Below are positions 7,833 through 15,414 of a DNA stretch of 23,141 bases, one piece after another (position 1 is the stretch's first letter; each line of letters starts with the position of its first letter). The notes beneath the pieces were generated by a model. It saw nothing but the letters and a program-made list of their open reading frames with translations. It did no database searches and had not been told where the DNA came from. The translations under genes were made by a program, and so were the position numbers. The stretch comes from UMGS1071 sp045638545 (GTDB lineage Bacteria; Bacillota; Clostridia; Oscillospirales; Acutalibacteraceae): contig JAZUBL010000074.1 in assembly GCA_045638545.1 (NCBI GenBank), positions 1 through 23,141 of the forward strand, read 5' to 3'.

Positions 7833-9195
7833 GCATAAACTGCAGGAAACAGTACGCCAGCACCAGATGCTGACAAACTGCAGCCGTGTGGTAGTTGGCT
7901 TTTCCGGTGGCGCCGATTCTACGGCGCTGCTTCATTATCTGCACACCCACTTTGCTGGGGAAGTGACAGCGGCTCATGTGAACCATCAGCTCCGCGGCGA
8001 AGAAAGTGACCGTGACGAACAGTTTGTGCGTGATTTCTGCGAAAAGCACGGCATTCCGCTGTTTATAAAGCGGGCAGACATTGAAACCCTTGCCAGAGAG
8101 CAGGGCCAGACGGTGGAGGAGTGCGGCCGTGCTGTACGCTACGGCTTTTTTGCAGAACTGCTGCAGAGTGGCACCGATAAAATTGCCACGGCGCATACGC
8201 TTTCAGACAGTGTGGAAACGGTGGTATTTCATCTGACAAGAGGCACCGGCAGCCGCGGTCTGCAGGGTATTCCGGCGGTGAGAGGGAACATCATCCGTCC
8301 GCTGATCGGCATTACCAGAGAAGAAGTGGAGCAGTACTGCGCAGAAAACGACCTGCCGTTCGTGCAGGACAGCACCAATTTTACGGAAGACTATACCCGC
8401 AACTTTATCCGGCTTTCTGTATTGCCGCAGCTGCAGGAAATCAATCCTTCTGTGGTGCAGGCGGTGGGGCGGTTGTCCCGCCAGATGAAGGAGCAGGAAG
8501 AGGCTGTTCATTTTCTGGCAGATCAGGCTTTTGCAGCGGCAGAAGGGAGGAATGGCTATGACCTTGCTGTGCTGCAGAAATACCCGAAAGCGGCTGTGCA
8601 GCATGGCCTGTTGGCACTGCTGCGGCAGAGAGGTCTGGGCGAGGCCATTACGGACCGGAAGATGCAGGCTGTGTATGACTGCATCGCTGCCGGAAAAGGC
8701 GGTGTAACCCTGCGATATGACACAGAAGTGCGTGCAGAGCAGGGTGTTCTGCTGATCACAAACCCGCAGAAATCGGCAGAACCATGGGAAATTCCCTTTT
8801 CGGCATCACTTGTGTTCACGGAATGTGGGCGGCAGGTGATAATCTCTGATAAAATCCACCAAAATTGTGAAAATAGTGAGAAAACTTCAAAATATCTATT
8901 TCATAATGTTTTAGATTATGATACAATACAAGATACCGCGGTTTTTCGAACAAGGCGGGAAGGGGACACGTTCCGTCCAAAAGGCAGGGGCGTGACCAAA
9001 AAACTGAAAAAACTGCTGCAGGAAGCAGCAGTGCCTCCGGCCCGGCGTGATGAACTGATTGTACTTGCAGTCGGTTCCAGACTGCTCTGGGCGGAGGGAT
9101 TTGGTACAGCGGAGGAAGCCGCTGTTACGGCAGAGACCACCTGTACCATTACGATTACCGGAAAGGATGCGAGGAAAGATGTATCAGGATATTGA
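7819..9195 (+). CDS. tilS: tRNA(Ile)-lysidine synthetase
   Basis: ATP-dependent enzyme that converts cytidine-34 of the CAU-anticodon tRNA(Ile) to lysidine, switching it from AUG to AUA decoding. 458 residues from the chosen GTG. The N-terminal PP-loop ATPase motif is SGGADS (29-34), followed by AHVNHQLRGEESDRDE, EECGRAVRYGFF, ATAHTLSDSVET and RGTGSRGLQGI, all typical. The C-terminal TilS domain includes DTFRPKGRGVTKKLKKLLQE. The GTG at 7819 is chosen because AGGAGG lies about 9 bases upstream inside dnaB and the protein then begins at the usual place; a longer reading from 7744 would run deep into dnaB. Codons for about residues 341-371 are markedly A/T-rich. The tilS-hpt-ftsH order is conserved in Firmicutes. 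Confidence 0.95.
   Translation: MSHIEHKLQETVRQHQMLTNCSRVVVGFSGGADSTALLHYLHTHFAGEVTAAHVNHQLRGEESDRDEQFVRDFCEKHGIPLFIKRADIETLAREQGQTVEECGRAVRYGFFAELLQSGTDKIATAHTLSDSVETVVFHLTRGTGSRGLQGIPAVRGNIIRPLIGITREEVEQYCAENDLPFVQDSTNFTEDYTRNFIRLSVLPQLQEINPSVVQAVGRLSRQMKEQEEAVHFLADQAFAAAEGRNGYDLAVLQKYPKAAVQHGLLALLRQRGLGEAITDRKMQAVYDCIAAGKGGVTLRYDTEVRAEQGVLLITNPQKSAEPWEIPFSASLVFTECGRQVIISDKIHQNCENSEKTSKYLFHNVLDYDTIQDTAVFRTRREGDTFRPKGRGVTKKLKKLLQEAAVPPARRDELIVLAVGSRLLWAEGFGTAEEAAVTAETTCTITITGKDARKDVSGY
8899..8927 (+). promoter_or_regulatory. Candidate internal promoter inside tilS, towards hpt-ftsH
   Basis: An extended -10 element TGaTACAAT (8919-8927) with a weak TTTCAT 17 nt upstream lies in a 90-nt stretch (8841-8930) that is only about 23% GC. 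It could supply extra transcription of hpt and ftsH. Low confidence, since A/T-rich DNA throws up such matches by chance. Confidence 0.35.
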
Positions 9196-9712
9196 ACGGA
9201 TCGTGCTGACAAAAGACCAGATTCAGGAAATCGTCGCGTCTTTGGGTAAGCGGATCACAGAAGACTATCAGGGCAAAGAGCTGCTGGTTATCGGCGTGCT
9301 CAACGGCGGCGCATTTTTCATGACAGACCTCTGCCGTGCAATTGAAATGCCGCTGCTGCTTGATTTCGTTGGTGTTTCCAGTTACGGCAACACCACCACC
9401 AGCGGTGAAATGACCATGACAAAAGAGCCTTCTATTGATCCGAAAGGAAAGCATGTGCTGATCACAGAAGATGTGCTGGACAGCGGCAGAACACTGCAGC
9501 GACTGATGGCGTATTATCAGGAGCTGGGCGCTGCCAGCGTGAAGCTGTGCACCATGCTGGACAAACCGGCGGCACACAAGGTAGAGATTACTGCGGATTA
9601 CGTAGGTGCAGAAGTGGGAAACGAGTTTATCGTTGGTTATGGTCTGGACTATGCGCAGCACTACCGCAACCTGCCGGACATCGGCGTTTTAAAGCCGGAA
9701 ATTTATAGATAG
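9179..9712 (+). CDS. hpt: Hypoxanthine-guanine phosphoribosyltransferase
   Basis: Purine-salvage enzyme that joins hypoxanthine or guanine to PRPP, giving IMP or GMP. 177 residues, the normal length. Visible motifs are VLNGGAFFMTDL (first loop), FVGVSSYGN (flexible catalytic loop), the PRPP-binding signature ITEDVLDSGRTL (95-106), TMLDKPAAHK and FIVGYGLDYAQHYRNLP with the purine-contact residues. The ATG at 9179 is chosen because MYQDIERIVL aligns with the family N-terminus; it follows GAGG at short spacing. Another in-frame ATG at 9167 would add only four residues. The gene overlaps the end of tilS by 17 nt, which suggests translational coupling. Confidence 0.96.
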   Translation: MYQDIERIVLTKDQIQEIVASLGKRITEDYQGKELLVIGVLNGGAFFMTDLCRAIEMPLLLDFVGVSSYGNTTTSGEMTMTKEPSIDPKGKHVLITEDVLDSGRTLQRLMAYYQELGAASVKLCTMLDKPAAHKVEITADYVGAEVGNEFIVGYGLDYAQHYRNLPDIGVLKPEIYR

Positions 9713-9775
9713 CCAATAACAGCAATAGTCTGAGTTGGATATAGAGAAAAGTGAATATAAAGGAGTGAACAGTAT

Positions 9776-11647
9776 TTGAGCAGCAAGAAAGGTCTCCGCA
9801 ACCTTATCATTTATCTGGGCATCCCGATTGCAGTGATCGTGATCATGACGTTCCTGTTTAATGGACGAAGCAGTTCGTCTTCTCAGAAGTATTCTGAAAT
9901 TCTGAATCACTTTGAAACACAGAACGTAACGGAATACTCCATGGACATGGGTACCGGCGAAATGATCATCAAGCTGAAGGACGGCACCAGCATTGCTTAC
10001 GTAGCACCAAACGTTGGTCTTCTGTATGATGATATCAAGCCATACGTAGAAGAGTACAACGAGGAAAATCCGGAAAGCAAAATGGTTGTGGATCTCCAGC
10101 GCGCACAGGAAACATCCTGGTTCCTCAGTATGCTTCCAACGCTGATCATCTTTGCGTTCGGTATCATCTTCTGGATCATTATGATGCGTAAGATGAACGC
10201 AGGCATGGGCGGCGGCGCAAACCAGATGAATTTTGGTAAGGCGAAGATCAAAAACGAAAACGACGAAAAGCGCAAGACAACCTTTAAGGATGTAGCAGGC
10301 GCAGACGAAGAAAAGGAAGAGCTGGAAGAAATCGTAGAATTCCTGAAGGATCCAACCAAGTACAATCACCTTGGTGCAAGAATCCCGAAGGGTGTTCTTC
10401 TGGCAGGCCCTCCAGGTACCGGTAAAACACTGCTTGCAAGAGCAGTTGCCGGCGAGGCAGGCGTACCGTTCTTCTCCATCTCCGGTTCTGACTTCGTAGA
10501 AATGTTCGTTGGTGTTGGTGCATCCCGTGTTCGTGACCTGTTTGACCAGGCAAAGAAGAACCACCCATGCATCATCTTCATCGACGAAATCGACGCAGTT
10601 GGTCGTCAGCGCGGCGCCGGTCTCGGCGGCGGCCACGACGAACGTGAGCAGACACTGAACCAGCTGCTGGTTGAGATGGACGGCTTCGGTGCAAACGAAG
10701 GCGTTATCATGATCGCAGCAACAAACCGTCCTGATATCCTGGACCCGGCACTCCTCCGTCCTGGCCGTTTCGACCGCCAGGTAGTAGTAGGCTATCCGGA
10801 TATCAAGGGCAGAGAAGAGATCCTCAGAGTTCATGCAAAGAACAAGCCAATGGCACCAGACGTAGAACTGAGAAAAATTGCAGGTTCCACAGCTGGTTTC
10901 ACAGGTGCAGATCTCTCCAACCTGCTGAATGAAGCAGCACTGCTGGCTGCCAGAAAGAACAAGAAGGCAATCAGCATGAAGGAAGTAGAAGAAGCAACCA
11001 TCAAGGTTGTTGTTGGTACAGAGAAGAAGAGCCGTGTAATGTCTGAGAAGGAAAAGACACTGACTGCTTACCACGAAGCAGGTCACGCAGTGGCAACTTA
11101 CTTCTGTAAGACACAGGATCCGGTTCACCAGATCTCCATTGTACCGCGCGGCAGAGCTGGCGGCTTTACCATGCAGATCCCAACAGAAGACCGTTCCTAC
11201 AAGTCCCGCAATGAGATGCGTGAGGAACTGATTGTTCTGCTGGGCGGCCGTGTGGCAGAAGCACTGGTTCTCCACGATATTTCCACCGGCGCATCTAACG
11301 ACATCGAGCGTGCAACAGCAACAGCACGCGCTATGATCACAAAGTACGGTATGAGTGAGGATCTTGGTCCAATCAAGTACGGTACAGATCACAGCGAGCC
11401 ATTCCTTGGCAGAGACATGGGCCATGCTCGTGACTACTCTGAGGAAACAGCTTCTGAGATCGATGCAGAACTGCGCAAGATTATCCACACTGCTTACGAG
11501 AAGACAGAGCGTATCCTCAGCGAGCACATGGATAAGCTCCATGAAGTTGCAAAGTACCTGTACCTCAACGAGAAGATGAGTGGTCAGGAATTTGCAGACA
11601 TCATGACAAGAAAAAATGATCCTGTGGAAATTCCTTACACAGAATAA
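9776..11647 (+). CDS. ftsH: ATP-dependent zinc metalloprotease FtsH
   Basis: Membrane-bound hexameric AAA+ protease that degrades misfolded membrane proteins and regulators. 623 residues. Two membrane segments lie at about residues 10-28 and 118-138, with an extracytoplasmic domain between. The AAA+ module has Walker A GPPGTGKT (211-218), Walker B IIFIDEIDAVGRQR, and the second region of homology ending in RPGRFDRQ. The M41 zinc protease site is HEAGH (433-437). The start is TTG, supported by AAAGGAGTG about ten bases upstream and by the short cytoplasmic N-terminus it gives. The gap to hpt is 63 nt; a poor TTGGAT/TATAAA pair with only 15-nt spacing is the only promoter-like feature there. 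Transcription ends at 11697-11724. Confidence 0.98.
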   Translation: MSSKKGLRNLIIYLGIPIAVIVIMTFLFNGRSSSSSQKYSEILNHFETQNVTEYSMDMGTGEMIIKLKDGTSIAYVAPNVGLLYDDIKPYVEEYNEENPESKMVVDLQRAQETSWFLSMLPTLIIFAFGIIFWIIMMRKMNAGMGGGANQMNFGKAKIKNENDEKRKTTFKDVAGADEEKEELEEIVEFLKDPTKYNHLGARIPKGVLLAGPPGTGKTLLARAVAGEAGVPFFSISGSDFVEMFVGVGASRVRDLFDQAKKNHPCIIFIDEIDAVGRQRGAGLGGGHDEREQTLNQLLVEMDGFGANEGVIMIAATNRPDILDPALLRPGRFDRQVVVGYPDIKGREEILRVHAKNKPMAPDVELRKIAGSTAGFTGADLSNLLNEAALLAARKNKKAISMKEVEEATIKVVVGTEKKSRVMSEKEKTLTAYHEAGHAVATYFCKTQDPVHQISIVPRGRAGGFTMQIPTEDRSYKSRNEMREELIVLLGGRVAEALVLHDISTGASNDIERATATARAMITKYGMSEDLGPIKYGTDHSEPFLGRDMGHARDYSEETASEIDAELRKIIHTAYEKTERILSEHMDKLHEVAKYLYLNEKMSGQEFADIMTRKNDPVEIPYTE

Positions 11648-11696
11648 GTCGGCAGATACCGACAGGCAATATACTCTCCGGGTTTATTGCATTCAG

Positions 11697-11724
11697 AAAC
11701 CTCCCCTTTATGGGGAGGTTTTTT
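11697..11724 (+). terminator. Rho-independent terminator after ftsH
   Basis: Perfect 10-bp stem AAACCTCCCC/GGGGAGGTTT with a TTTAT loop and a run of T through 11724. It separates the dnaB-ftsH unit from the encapsulin operon. Confidence 0.92.
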
Positions 11725-11849
11725 ATTTGTGCAATTGTTCCTGTAACTGAAATTTTTGTTTTTCTTGTATAAAAAAATCGACATTTTTTTGGCAACGGAA
11801 AATTTTGTTTTATGCTAAAATAGATACTGAGGAATGATAAAAAATTCTG

Positions 11850-11878
11850 TTGACAAAACTGTTTTCAGGTGATATATT
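11850..11878 (+). promoter_or_regulatory. Sigma-A-type promoter of the encapsulin operon
   Basis: Consensus -35 TTGACA (11850-11855), 17-nt spacer, -10 TATATT (11873-11878). Transcription would start near 11885, giving a leader of about 45 nt to the cargo gene. A second, weaker possibility is the extended -10 TGCTAAAAT at 11813-11821. The rest of the 281-nt gap after ftsH is A/T-rich and shows nothing else. Confidence 0.75.
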
Positions 11879-11890
11879 ATAGAAAACAGT
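11858..11890 (+). promoter_or_regulatory. Inverted repeat flanking the encapsulin -10 box (candidate operator)
   Basis: Perfect 9-bp arms ACTGTTTTC (11858-11866) and GAAAACAGT (11882-11890) sit 24 bp apart start to start. One arm lies in the promoter spacer and the other at the predicted transcription start. Because the left arm is upstream of the start, this is better read as a DNA operator for a dimeric regulator than as an RNA hairpin. It does not match the PerR or Fur consensus that I know. Confidence 0.5.
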
Positions 11891-11928
11891 AATCATTATT
11901 GATTTAAACACACAGGAGGGTATTCATT

Positions 11929-12285
11929 ATGCCAGCTTTTGCAAATCCATTTCAAGGTAACGTAGATCGTAAAATGTCCAACGCTGAACTGATGCAGGCA
12001 CTTCGTCTTGACATCGCAGGCGAACTGGAGGCAATTTATATTTATGAAGCACACTATCTGGCAACAGATGACCCGGTTGCTAAGGCAGTTCTGGCAGATA
12101 TCAGAGACGAAGAGAAGGTTCACATTGGCGAGCTGATGACTCTGATGCGCTACCTGGACGCAAAAGAAGCAGAATTGTTCCTGGAAGGCGAAGGCGAAGT
12201 GAAAGAGATGATTCAGGATCTGGGCATTACAGAATCCAAGATCGCACCGGCATCCGGTCCTTCCGTTGGCAGCCTTGTAGAGTAA
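11929..12285 (+). CDS. Encapsulated ferritin-like cargo protein (EncFtn family)
   Basis: A 118-residue ferroxidase-type protein expected to oxidise Fe(II) and feed iron into the lumen of the encapsulin shell encoded next. EncFtn proteins are two-helix half-ferritins that need oligomerisation to build the di-iron site. The core matches that family: GELEAIYIY followed by DEEKVH. Counting from the ATG, the metal ligands fall at Glu32, Glu62 and His65, the positions I recall for Rhodospirillum rubrum EncFtn, with Glu34 and Tyr39 also kept. Gly31 and Ile38 replace the entry-site Glu and the Trp of that protein. The C-terminus, after an Ala/Pro/Ser linker, ends PSVGSLVE, resembling the GSL-type cargo-loading peptide that docks inside encapsulin shells. 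Strong AGGAGGG ribosome site; the shell gene follows after 31 nt. Confidence 0.88.
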   Translation: MPAFANPFQGNVDRKMSNAELMQALRLDIAGELEAIYIYEAHYLATDDPVAKAVLADIRDEEKVHIGELMTLMRYLDAKEAELFLEGEGEVKEMIQDLGITESKIAPASGPSVGSLVE

Positions 12286-12316
12286 TAGATACGTAAAAAT
12301 TTTCAGGAGGTGCACT

Positions 12317-13129
12317 ATGGATTATTTAGCAAGAGAAACAGCTCCATTCTCCGCTGAGGTATGGGAGCAGATTGATAAAGCTGTGATCGAAACAGCAAAG
12401 AAGCATCTGGTATGCCGCAGATTTTTAAACCTGTTTGGCCCGCTGGGTGCTGGTACATCTACAGTAGCAATCAACACCGTGAAGAAGGATGAGTCTCTGG
12501 AGAACGGTTTTGGTACTGTAACAGGCCGCAAAATCGTAGAGCTTCCACAGCTGTATGAAGATTTCACCCTGTTCTGGAGAGATCTGGAAGAGAGCGAAAA
12601 GAATGGCTGGCCGCTGGATCTTTCTGCTGCTGCTGCAGCTGCACAGAGAGCAGCAAAGAGAGAAGATAACCTGATCCTCTTCGGCAACAAAGAGCTGGGT
12701 ATGGAAGGCCTGCTGACAGCAGAAGGCTCCTACAAGATTCAGCGCGGCAACTGGAAAGAGGGCGAAGATGCATTCCGTGACGTAGCACGTGCAATTGCAT
12801 ACCTGTCCGCAAATAGCCTCCTTGGCCGCTATGCACTGGTTCTGTCTCCAGACGTATATCTTGATCTGCAGAGAATCCAGCCAGGCATCAATATGGTAGA
12901 ACTGGACCGCATTGCAAAGCTGGTAGACGGCAGAGTTTACGCAGCAGGCGCATTCGGTGCAAACAAGGCTGTTCTCGTTTGCGCAGAGCCAGAGTACGTA
13001 GATCTGGCAGTTGGCGCAGATCTTGGCGTTGGTTACCTGGAACTGAAGGACTTCAACCACGCATTCCGCATTCTGGAGACTGTTGCACTGCGCATTAAGA
13101 ATCCAGCAGCAATCGTAAATTTTGAATAA
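12317..13129 (+). CDS. enc: Family 1 encapsulin shell protein (linocin_M18/CFP29 family)
   Basis: HK97-fold protein that self-assembles into a closed icosahedral nanocompartment around cargo bearing a targeting peptide. The 270 residues are typical of T=1 shells such as Thermotoga maritima encapsulin (about 264). Recognisable blocks, in order, are an N-terminal FSAEVWEQIDKAVIETAKK (helix that binds the cargo peptide), RRFLNLFGPLGAG, LPQLYEDFTLFWRDLE, AKREDNLILFGN, GMEGLL, EDAFRDVARAIAYLS, YALVLSPDVYLDL, AVGADLGVGYL and the terminal LRIKNPAAIVNF. Ribosome site AGGAGG. The codon choice, as in the cargo gene, resembles rplI and ftsH, suggesting high expression and long residence rather than recent acquisition. 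Transcription ends at 13146-13184. Confidence 0.95.
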   Translation: MDYLARETAPFSAEVWEQIDKAVIETAKKHLVCRRFLNLFGPLGAGTSTVAINTVKKDESLENGFGTVTGRKIVELPQLYEDFTLFWRDLEESEKNGWPLDLSAAAAAAQRAAKREDNLILFGNKELGMEGLLTAEGSYKIQRGNWKEGEDAFRDVARAIAYLSANSLLGRYALVLSPDVYLDLQRIQPGINMVELDRIAKLVDGRVYAAGAFGANKAVLVCAEPEYVDLAVGADLGVGYLELKDFNHAFRILETVALRIKNPAAIVNFE

Positions 13130-13145
13130 TCCTTATTTCATAAAA

Positions 13146-13184
13146 GAAGCCGTGGGCGATTATGCCTGCGGCTTTTTCTTTTTT
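13146..13184 (+). terminator. Rho-independent terminator of the encapsulin operon
   Basis: Stem AAGCCG/CGGCTT (13147-13152 with 13169-13174), a TG/TG internal loop, GGC/GCC, a GATTAT loop, then a T-rich tail interrupted by one C. Confidence 0.8.
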
Positions 13185-13302
13185 ACTGCCAGTTTTAAGG
13201 GTTCTGTTTGCTTTTGCAGGTCAGTTTTCTTATCATAGTAAGACTGGTTTTGCGGAGAATTTCTCTATCTGTATTTCTGCTGAAAATTGCCGCAGCTGTC
13301 CT

Positions 13303-13324
13303 GGAAATGTCTCGACAGATTTCC
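13303..13324 (+). promoter_or_regulatory. Imperfect inverted repeat just upstream of the parE promoter
   Basis: TGTC-tc-GACA at 13308-13317, flanked by GGAAA and TTTCC with a two-base bulge on the right. It ends six bases before the -35 box, a plausible regulator site. No known consensus recognised. The remaining bases 13185-13302 show nothing else that I can support. Confidence 0.3.
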
Positions 13325-13329
13325 ATCCC

Positions 13330-13358
13330 TTGATTTTTGCCCTTAAAAACGGTATAAT
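13330..13358 (+). promoter_or_regulatory. Sigma-A-type promoter of the topoisomerase pair
   Basis: -35 TTGATT (13330-13335), 17-nt spacer, consensus -10 TATAAT (13353-13358). The predicted start near 13365 gives a leader of about 43 nt containing a short hairpin. Confidence 0.75.
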
Positions 13359-13369
13359 TTAAAATTACC

Positions 13370-13384
13370 GCCCCATAAGGGGGC
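13370..13384 (+). other. GC-rich hairpin in the parE leader
   Basis: GCCCC/GGGGC arms (13370-13374 with 13380-13384) and an ATAAG loop lie at the predicted 5' end of the mRNA, nine bases before the GAAGGAGG ribosome site. No U-run follows, so it is not a terminator. It may stabilise the 5' end or modulate translation. Confidence 0.4.
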
Positions 13385-13407
13385 AAAAGAACGAAGGAGG
13401 CGATTCC

Positions 13408-15393
13408 GTGGCGAAGAAAAAACCAGTGTACGATAATGAAAGTATTTCGTCCCTGAAAGGCGCAGACCGTGTGCGTAAGCGCCCGGCTGTTATTTTTGGT
13501 TCCGACGGTATTGAAGGCTGCGAGCATTCTATTTTTGAGATCCTCTCCAACTCCATTGACGAGGCGAGAGAAGGCTATGGCCAGAAAATCATCATTACCC
13601 GCTACAATGATTATTCTGTAGAAGTGGAAGACTTTGGACGCGGTATTCCGGTGGATTACAATGCCAACGAAGAGCGGTTCAACTGGGAGCTGGTATTCTG
13701 CGAGCTGTATGCCGGCGGTAAGTATAATAACGATGCCGATGAAAGTTATGAATATTCCCTTGGTCTCAACGGCCTTGGCCTGTGCTCTACCCAGTATGCG
13801 TCGGAGTACATGGATGTAGATATTCGCCGCGATGGCCTCCGCTATACGCTCCACTTTGAGCACGGTGAAAACGTAGGCGGTCTGACAAAGGAAACTTACA
13901 ATAAAAAGGACACCGGTACCCGTATTCGCTGGAAACCGGACCTGCAGGTATTTACCGACATTGACATTCCGGTGGAATATTATCTGGATACCATCAAGCG
14001 CCAGGCCATTGTCAACCAGGGCGTACTGTTCCTGTTCCGCAATCAGCTGGAGAACGGCAAGTTCGAAACAAAAGAGTTCCTCTATGAAAACGGTATTTCT
14101 GACCATGCAAAGGAAATTGCCGGCGAGGATTCTCTGACCACTGTGCAGTTTTGGCAGGCAGAGCGAAAAGTGCGAGACCGTGATGATAAGCCGGAGTATA
14201 AGACAAAAATCAATGTGGCGATGGCATTCTCCAATAAAGTGCACGTAACAGAGTATTACCATAACTCCAGCTGGCTGGAGTACGGCGGCGCGCCGGACAA
14301 GGCTGTCCGCAACGCCTTTGTCTATCAGATCGACAGTTATCTGAAGGCCAACAACAAGTACACCAAGAACGAGAGCAAGATCACATTCTCTGACGTAGAA
14401 GACTGTCTCATTATTGTGATCTCCTCCTTCTCCAACAGAACATCTTACGAGAACCAGACAAAGAAAGCTATCACAAACCGCGGCATTCAGGATGCTATGG
14501 TAGATATGCTCCGTCATAATCTGGAGATCTATTTTATTGAAAATCCGCTGGATGCAGAGAAGATCGCCAACCAGGTTCTCATCAACAAGCGCAGCCGTGA
14601 AGATGCGGAAAAGACACGTCTCAACCTGAAAAAGAAGCTGACCGGCACCATGTCTATTACAGACAGAGTAGCAAAGTTTGTTGACTGCCGCAGCCGCAAG
14701 GTGGAGGAGCGAGAGATCTTCATCGTAGAGGGTGACTCTGCGCTGGGTGCCTGTAAGCAGGCCCGAAACCCGGATTTCCAGGCCATCATGCCGATCCGCG
14801 GTAAGATCCTCAACTGCCTGAAGGCTGACTACGATAAAATTTTCAAGAGTGATATTATTACAGACCTGATCAAAGTGCTGGGATGCGGCGTAGAAGTAAA
14901 AAATAAGGCCAATAAAAATCTGTCTACCTTTGATCTGAATCAGTTGCGCTGGAACAAAATCATTCTCTGTACGGATGCCGACGTGGACGGTTTCCAGATC
15001 CGCACACTGCTGCTGACCATGCTGTACCGTCTGACACCAACGCTGATCGAAGAAGGCAGAGTATTCATTGCAGAATCTCCGCTGTATGAAATTACAACGA
15101 AGACAGATACCTACTTTGCTTATACAGAGAAAGAAAAAGAAAAGTTCCTGCAGAAGATCGGCAATCAGAAGTTTACCATCCAGCGTTCTAAGGGTCTTGG
15201 TGAAAACGAACCGGAAATGATGAGCTTCACTACCATGAACCCGGAGACACGCCGTCTCATCAAAGTTATGCCGACTGATGCCCAGCACACAGCAGACGTA
15301 TTTGATCTGCTGCTGGGTGATAATCTGGCAGGCAGAAAGAATTTTATTGCGGAAAACGGTTATCTTTATATCGATTCCGCAGACGTATCTTAA
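13408..15393 (+). CDS. parE: Type IIA DNA topoisomerase subunit B, divergent ParE-like
   Basis: ATPase and Toprim subunit of a type IIA topoisomerase (topoisomerase IV or a gyrase-like paralogue), which passes one duplex through another to unlink or relax DNA. 661 residues. The GHKL ATPase has Glu44/Asn48 in EILSNSIDEA, Asp75 in EDFGRGIP, AGGK at 102-105 and a variant lid LGLNGLG near 118-124, where GyrB/ParE usually read GGLHGVG. The Toprim domain has EGDSALG (441-447) in place of EGDSAGG, PIRGKILN, the metal motif DADVDG (523-528) and RSKGLGE. The catalytic residues remain, so it should be active. The GTG start has GAAGGAGG seven bases upstream. Paired with the ParC-like gene 21 nt downstream. 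Calling it ParE rather than GyrB is inference: a canonical gyrAB presumably lies elsewhere. Confidence 0.85.
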   Translation: MAKKKPVYDNESISSLKGADRVRKRPAVIFGSDGIEGCEHSIFEILSNSIDEAREGYGQKIIITRYNDYSVEVEDFGRGIPVDYNANEERFNWELVFCELYAGGKYNNDADESYEYSLGLNGLGLCSTQYASEYMDVDIRRDGLRYTLHFEHGENVGGLTKETYNKKDTGTRIRWKPDLQVFTDIDIPVEYYLDTIKRQAIVNQGVLFLFRNQLENGKFETKEFLYENGISDHAKEIAGEDSLTTVQFWQAERKVRDRDDKPEYKTKINVAMAFSNKVHVTEYYHNSSWLEYGGAPDKAVRNAFVYQIDSYLKANNKYTKNESKITFSDVEDCLIIVISSFSNRTSYENQTKKAITNRGIQDAMVDMLRHNLEIYFIENPLDAEKIANQVLINKRSREDAEKTRLNLKKKLTGTMSITDRVAKFVDCRSRKVEEREIFIVEGDSALGACKQARNPDFQAIMPIRGKILNCLKADYDKIFKSDIITDLIKVLGCGVEVKNKANKNLSTFDLNQLRWNKIILCTDADVDGFQIRTLLLTMLYRLTPTLIEEGRVFIAESPLYEITTKTDTYFAYTEKEKEKFLQKIGNQKFTIQRSKGLGENEPEMMSFTTMNPETRRLIKVMPTDAQHTADVFDLLLGDNLAGRKNFIAENGYLYIDSADVS

Positions 15394-15414
15394 CAGAAAG
15401 GCAGGGGGATGAAG

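Noticed and set aside
11860..11910. Possible PerR or Fur box near the encapsulin promoter
   Set aside because: The A/T-rich bases (for example around 11890-11905) give only half-site resemblance. The perfect 9-bp repeat explains the symmetry better.
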